Source of the DNA: Dryas octopetala
Taxonomy: Eukaryota > Streptophyta > Magnoliopsida > Rosales > Rosaceae
DNA length: 64,000 bases
Assembly: GCA_963921425.1 (NCBI GenBank)
Contig: OY992834.1
Coordinates: 20,225,923 to 20,289,922 of the forward strand
Direction: 5' to 3'
Positions 59,866-64,000 of the stretch are shown here, one piece after another. The translations under genes and the position numbers were made by a program. Within the stretch, counting starts at the first letter, position 1; each line of letters opens with the position of its first letter. The notes under the pieces were generated by a model. It was not told where the DNA came from, ran no database searches, and saw only the letters and a list, made by a program, of their open reading frames with translations.

Positions 59866-62800
59866 ATGATTCTTGTTATTACACAAACCACAAGCTGGTA
59901 TGAGAGCTGTACTAAAAAAAAGTTGGTATGAGAGAAAAAGTTATTTCCTCATGATTTTCAACAGCTAGTACATGTCCAAACAATGTACTCAAAATCATTC
60001 ATTTAATTTTCATCTCCTGGAATGTGCATATGAATGAAATTTCCAAAGAACTCATACCGCGAAACAAAGGTTATCTACAATTGAAGATGGTAAGCAAAAT
60101 TGCTTTAAGTGTTTTCAAGAAAATAAAAGGTGCTACTCAGTACGAATTAATAATTCACTATTATTAAAATCATTCTTTTTATCCCCCATCAAAATAAGCT
60201 TAATTAATTGGTTTTCTTGCCTTACAAAAAAAAAAAAAAAATCAACTTAAGAAATTGGGAAATCACAACAATAGGGTACTGTACCTTGGGGTTCAAAACG
60301 CTTCCATCTTGAAGTTGAAGGAGTGGGGAAGAAGTTATGGGATCCAACTTAATAGAGAGTACTTCGCACCCAAGACGTATAGTGTTTTGTGGTAAATTAT
60401 CAGCCAATGCATCAACGAGATCTGTCCTTTTCAGACATCTTAATTCTTCTTTCCTGTAAAAGAGCTTACTGTTTGAGATGTCACGATTTCACAAAATTGT
60501 CATCATCTAGCTGCAATATGTCAATCTTTGTGTTCATAATTGCACTATATAAGTTTTTTAGGTTTGAGCTTTGTTCCAACATATAGGGTTGAGTATTCAT
60601 AATTGTTCAGACTCTTAACAATTATCATATCATGTTTATTTGACCTTAGTTGGCTAAAAAAAGTTCGAACAAAAATATCAAGAAGACTTATACTGGCACA
60701 TAGTTTACTTTTTTTTTTTTTTTCACATTTTAATCGTTCAACTTTTTCTTGCATTGGAATAAAACAAATAAATTTAAACAAATTAATCATATAATTTTTA
60801 CTTGGTATCAAAGAAAATAATTCACATGTAAGATCTAATAATCACACATACTCTAATGTCAATTAATATAATTAAGTTGTCTAGGTATATTCAAGTCATG
60901 TCATATGTGAAGAGACATGTTGAGAGTTTTACACATATAATGTAATAAATTTCTCCATCTATATTGCCAAATGAAATTGGATGCTTTAACTAACCAACTT
61001 AACAAATTGTACGTACATGAGATCAAGTTTATAGGAAAAGTGGAAAATCCCCCTAACAGAGTTTGCTTTTTGAATTTAGTGCAATGATATTTGTACTGAC
61101 TTTCTTTTTCCAAACTCATGTGCGTCTTGATATGCAGACCACACCATTGTATTTAGAAAATAACATATTATAGAGCCAATATATAACTGCCATGTAAGTT
61201 GAAGAAAACAACTAAGAAAAATTTGGCTAAACAACAGTGTCTTTTTATATTTTGTTTATTTTGAATGTTTAGCTTCATTATTTCCCCTCAAACGTAAACT
61301 CATATATAGATCTAGCAAAATTCTACACAACGTGTTAACATGACATGATTTTACACAAAAAATTAAATGTTTGGGTTGAAACTTATCATATCGTGTTGAA
61401 ATTGTGTAGGACGGTTAGCCACGCGTGAAGTTAACGGGTCATTTTTGTGTCAAACCAAAAAACCTGTGTTAGACCCAGGCATGTTTGTAATTTAGTAGTT
61501 TTTTGATTTATTCATTTGTTTTTTAGTTAAAAAATTATAGTTTATTAATTTTTTCAATGCCTGAAATGGTTGTTTATATATTAAATGAGTATGATGGGTT
61601 GAAACAAGTTAAACAATATTCAATTATGTCAATATATAGTAGCGTTAACTAGTTAAATGAGTCGTGTTGTATTCACCCATTAATTTAACGAGTTGTATTT
61701 GAATTGAGTAATTTGTCACATGCAACCCGTCACATGCAACCGCACAAAAAGGTGATCCGTTTCCAGGGCCATATATATTTTCAAAAACTTTAAACATAAA
61801 GATAGAAGTCCAAAAACGATGGCTTAAGAACTCACCCAACAGGAATTTCTTCCTGTTTGCCATTATTAAGCGAATCAAATTGTCCCCTGAAAATAAAGAA
61901 AAAAAACTGTTAAATCATATAGAAGATAGTAAAACATGCGTCTTGTGTACGTTATTATTAAAGTATAATTTGAGAGAGTTAAAAAAGATAAAATTTGAAA
62001 CTGAGAGTTAAAAAAGTAATTTTGGTATTAAAAGAGATTATTTTACAAAATTTCTCAAAGTTAGTTTTACATACGAAAGTATAGGAATAGCAGTTTGTCT
62101 AAGGCGTGAGGCAACACCAAGCTGACCAAGTGCATGCCAGCCATTTGGATGCACAATGATAGCTGCTCCTGTGGCTCGCAATTTCTTTGACTTTTCCAGG
62201 ACCACGCTTCTAAGCCCCTTCCTGCATATATTGTCAAAGTCAAATAATTTCAAGCATCGATCACCTCCCTAAAAATATCTATCACAACATGAATAGTCTT
62301 AACAAGAAAAGTTAATTAATTAATTAACAAAAGGTTATGTCTGTAATATTGGAGATGTACCCAATTTGAATTTTCTTTTCTCAAATAAAATATCTACGAA
62401 AAACAACCAAGATCAATAAAACAAAATCCAGAAAAACGGATGGGAAATGAGAAAGATCAAGAAGGACAGAAGATAACAGATAAAAATACAACTAGAAAGT
62501 TTTGAAGATTTTTTTTTTTTTTTTTTTTTTTCAAAAGAAAGGTAGGAAAAATACAGTTACAAATTATTTGAATTTTTTTAGTTTTCAATTTATATTTTTA
62601 TATTATTAATCTAGATATTTTCTCCCTTTTATTTCAACTCTTATGAATTTGTTTCTCTCTTTCCTCAACATACTTGATTTCAATTGAAATTTCAAGAAAC
62701 GAAAAACAAAAAGTACCAAACAGGCTATAAAATTTTGAGTAATTTTTTTCTTAATTTTTTTGAAAATATAAAAGAGATATATTTCCTAAATGTAGGAAAA

Positions 62801-63359
62801 CGTTGAAGATTTTTTTTTTTCAGTAGAAAAATACAACTATAAACTATTTGATTTTTTTTACTTTTTTACTTTATACATAAGTTATTCTCTATATCTTCTC
62901 TTTCTACTCATCTCTTCATTCTTTATTTTCAGTTAAAAAATTACAAGAAATGAAATATAGAAAGGTTTTTTTAATTTTTTTTTAAGCCTAGAACTAAAAA
63001 TGTCCTGATAATCAGACTCACACACTATATGCGATGATAGTAAATTTTTTTTTTTCTGCAAAAAAAAAAATTAAAGAAATTCTTTTCCCCATAAAAACTA
63101 ATTGGTAATCTCAAATTATTTCTAGTGATAAAAATTAAAAAAATAATAATAATATAAAGTCAATGCCTAATAAATTGCAAACTTAGGAAAACCACTACAA
63201 ATATTCGAAAATAGCATATCTAGACAGTTTTATGAACAAAGCACACAAAGAGAGGAGGAGGAGTAAGAGTAAAAACCTGTGAAGAGCAAGAGCAGTGGAA
63301 AGGCCGCATATCCCACCACCCACAATTACAATGCTATCTCTTATATCCTCTATCTCCAT
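57819..63359 (-). CDS. FAD-dependent monooxygenase (MO1/MO2, CTF2 type)
   Basis: Group A flavin monooxygenase of the plant MO1/MO2 family, related to salicylate and urate hydroxylases; substrate unknown. Exons in coding order: 63277-63359, 62075-62221, 61836-61886, 60285-60453, 59058-59286, 57819-58342, total 1,203 nt, so 400 residues, the usual family length. The start is the only ATG before the Rossmann motif. FAD-binding motif VGGGICGLSTALALHRKG at about 13-30, then VLEKSKKLRATGAAI; DG motif IGCDGVNS near 153-160; GD motif TLAGDAMHAMAPF near 287-299 followed by LAQGGSAALEDAVVLARCLA. Near the C-terminus is a hydrophobic stretch (FICIVFMVILF), ending HTRYDCGSL, typical of the family. All borders are GT-AG and all key residues are present, so it should be functional. 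Introns 3 and 5 carry repeat remnants. Confidence 0.9.
58560..58860. repeat. hAT-like remnant in monooxygenase intron 5
   Basis: Starts near ATGGGTGTAAATGAGCCGAG and is full of GAGCTTGAGCTT/AAGCTCAAACTCG motifs in both directions, as in non-autonomous hAT elements. Only one end is clear. Confidence 0.45.
59839..59866. repeat. TA microsatellite
   Basis: About 26 bp of TA repeat in intron 4 of the monooxygenase gene. Confidence 0.9.
61370..61760. repeat. Decayed repeat in monooxygenase intron 3
   Basis: Contains ACGGGTCATTTTTGTGTC, GGGTTGAAACAAGTTAAAC, TGAGTCGTGTTG and CATGCAACCCGTCACATGC, similar in style to the hAT-like piece at 45366-45540. Ends not resolved. Confidence 0.35.
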
Positions 63360-64000
63360 ATCTTACTTTTATCTTCAGTTTTCTCTTCCTTCCTGGACCT
63401 CTAAGTTTTAGTGCTAGGAGTGATGGGGTAGCTCCTTCTATCTAGTCTCTGTCTGCATCGAAAATAGCTCCCTTATCACCTTTCATTCTTTTTTTTCGTT
63501 TCTTATGTCGTCACCTATTTTGCTGTACCGACGCTGGCCATATATGGGCCTTTCTTCTGTTTGTTTGCTTTGCCTTGTTGGGCTTTAATCAATCACCTTT
63601 GACCAAAAAAAAAAAAAATCTTCAGTTTTCTCTTATGTTTCTTCTTCGTTAATATTGAACTAAAAATTGTTTGTTTTGTAAATTAATATTTCAAATTAAA
63701 TACAAATTTCTTTCAGATTTTAGGTTAGAAACCGTTTTGCAATATTTATTAGTTGGCACCTTTTGCATCTTTCTTAATTGGGAAAAAAAACAATTTTGGC
63801 CCCTGTGTTTTATCCTAAAAACCTATTTGGTTCATGTGGTTTCAAAATTTCACATTTGGTCCTTACGTTTATATATATATATAATTATATATTGTTTGAA
63901 ATTTTAGGACATTTTATAATCAACTTTATATTTTTTCTCAAAATAAAACTAAAGGAAATTATAGATTTGGTTCACTTATTTTATGCCTAGTTCAATTTTT
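63360..64000. other. Monooxygenase 5' flank
   Basis: Upstream region of the minus-strand monooxygenase, expected to contain its promoter and leader. Poly-A run at 63605-63618 and TA-rich stretch near 63870-63890. No gene seen up to the window end. Confidence 0.4.

Noticed and set aside
1..64000. CRISPR arrays, bacterial operons, rRNA or tRNA genes, organelle DNA
   Set aside because: Nothing with regular spacing of identical repeats, no tRNA-like fold noticed, and all genes are intron-containing nuclear plant genes.

Overview
The window is nuclear DNA from a seed plant, most likely a woody rosid-type eudicot. It is AT-rich, its genes have many GT-AG introns, and it contains a non-TIR (CC-type) NBS-LRR resistance gene, an intron-rich P-class PPR gene, and nested hAT, CACTA, Mutator-like and Helitron transposons. 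I cannot name the species. I see no rRNA, tRNA, CRISPR array or organelle segment.

Layout. 0.27-4.0 kb (+): a CC-NB-ARC-LRR resistance gene broken by two frame changes. Decayed copies of its 3' end follow it to about 8.1 kb. 9.1-17 kb (-): a P-class PPR gene whose exons I could join in one frame, with an unresolved first exon. 18.2-44.4 kb: a transposon nest with no host gene. Its base layer is a non-coding repeat family with two parts, A (about 0.4 kb) and B (about 3.6-4 kb), present as A+ B+ and then A- B- in opposite orientation. Because each copy serves as an empty site for the other, three insertions can be bounded closely: a 1.1-kb Mutator-like foldback element with a 9-bp target duplication, a 10.9-kb hAT element with an 8-bp duplication, and a 5.6-kb Helitron. 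The hAT is itself split by a 5.4-kb CACTA element (3-bp duplication) that carries two exons of an ABC1-type atypical kinase gene, and by a 410-bp hAT-type MITE (8-bp duplication). Removing both inserts rejoins the old hAT transposase reading frame. The Helitron carries a triplicated coiled-coil exon and a terminal exon of an unknown gene.

44.4-46.4 kb holds LTR-like and hAT-like remnants and a purine-rich minisatellite. 46.6-56.9 kb (+): a 12-exon gene for a protein of about 1,085 residues with two C-terminal BRCT domains. A palindromic E2F-type site and a TATA box sit just upstream of it, and a solo LTR and a MITE lie in its third intron. 57.8-63.4 kb (-): a complete six-exon FAD-dependent monooxygenase of 400 residues, convergent with the BRCT gene.

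The host genes are not functionally linked: defence receptor, organellar RNA metabolism, DNA damage signalling, and flavin oxidation. The most informative part is the transposon nest, where the order of events can be read from target duplications and restored reading frames. All coordinates were placed by eye; splice sites are predictions.
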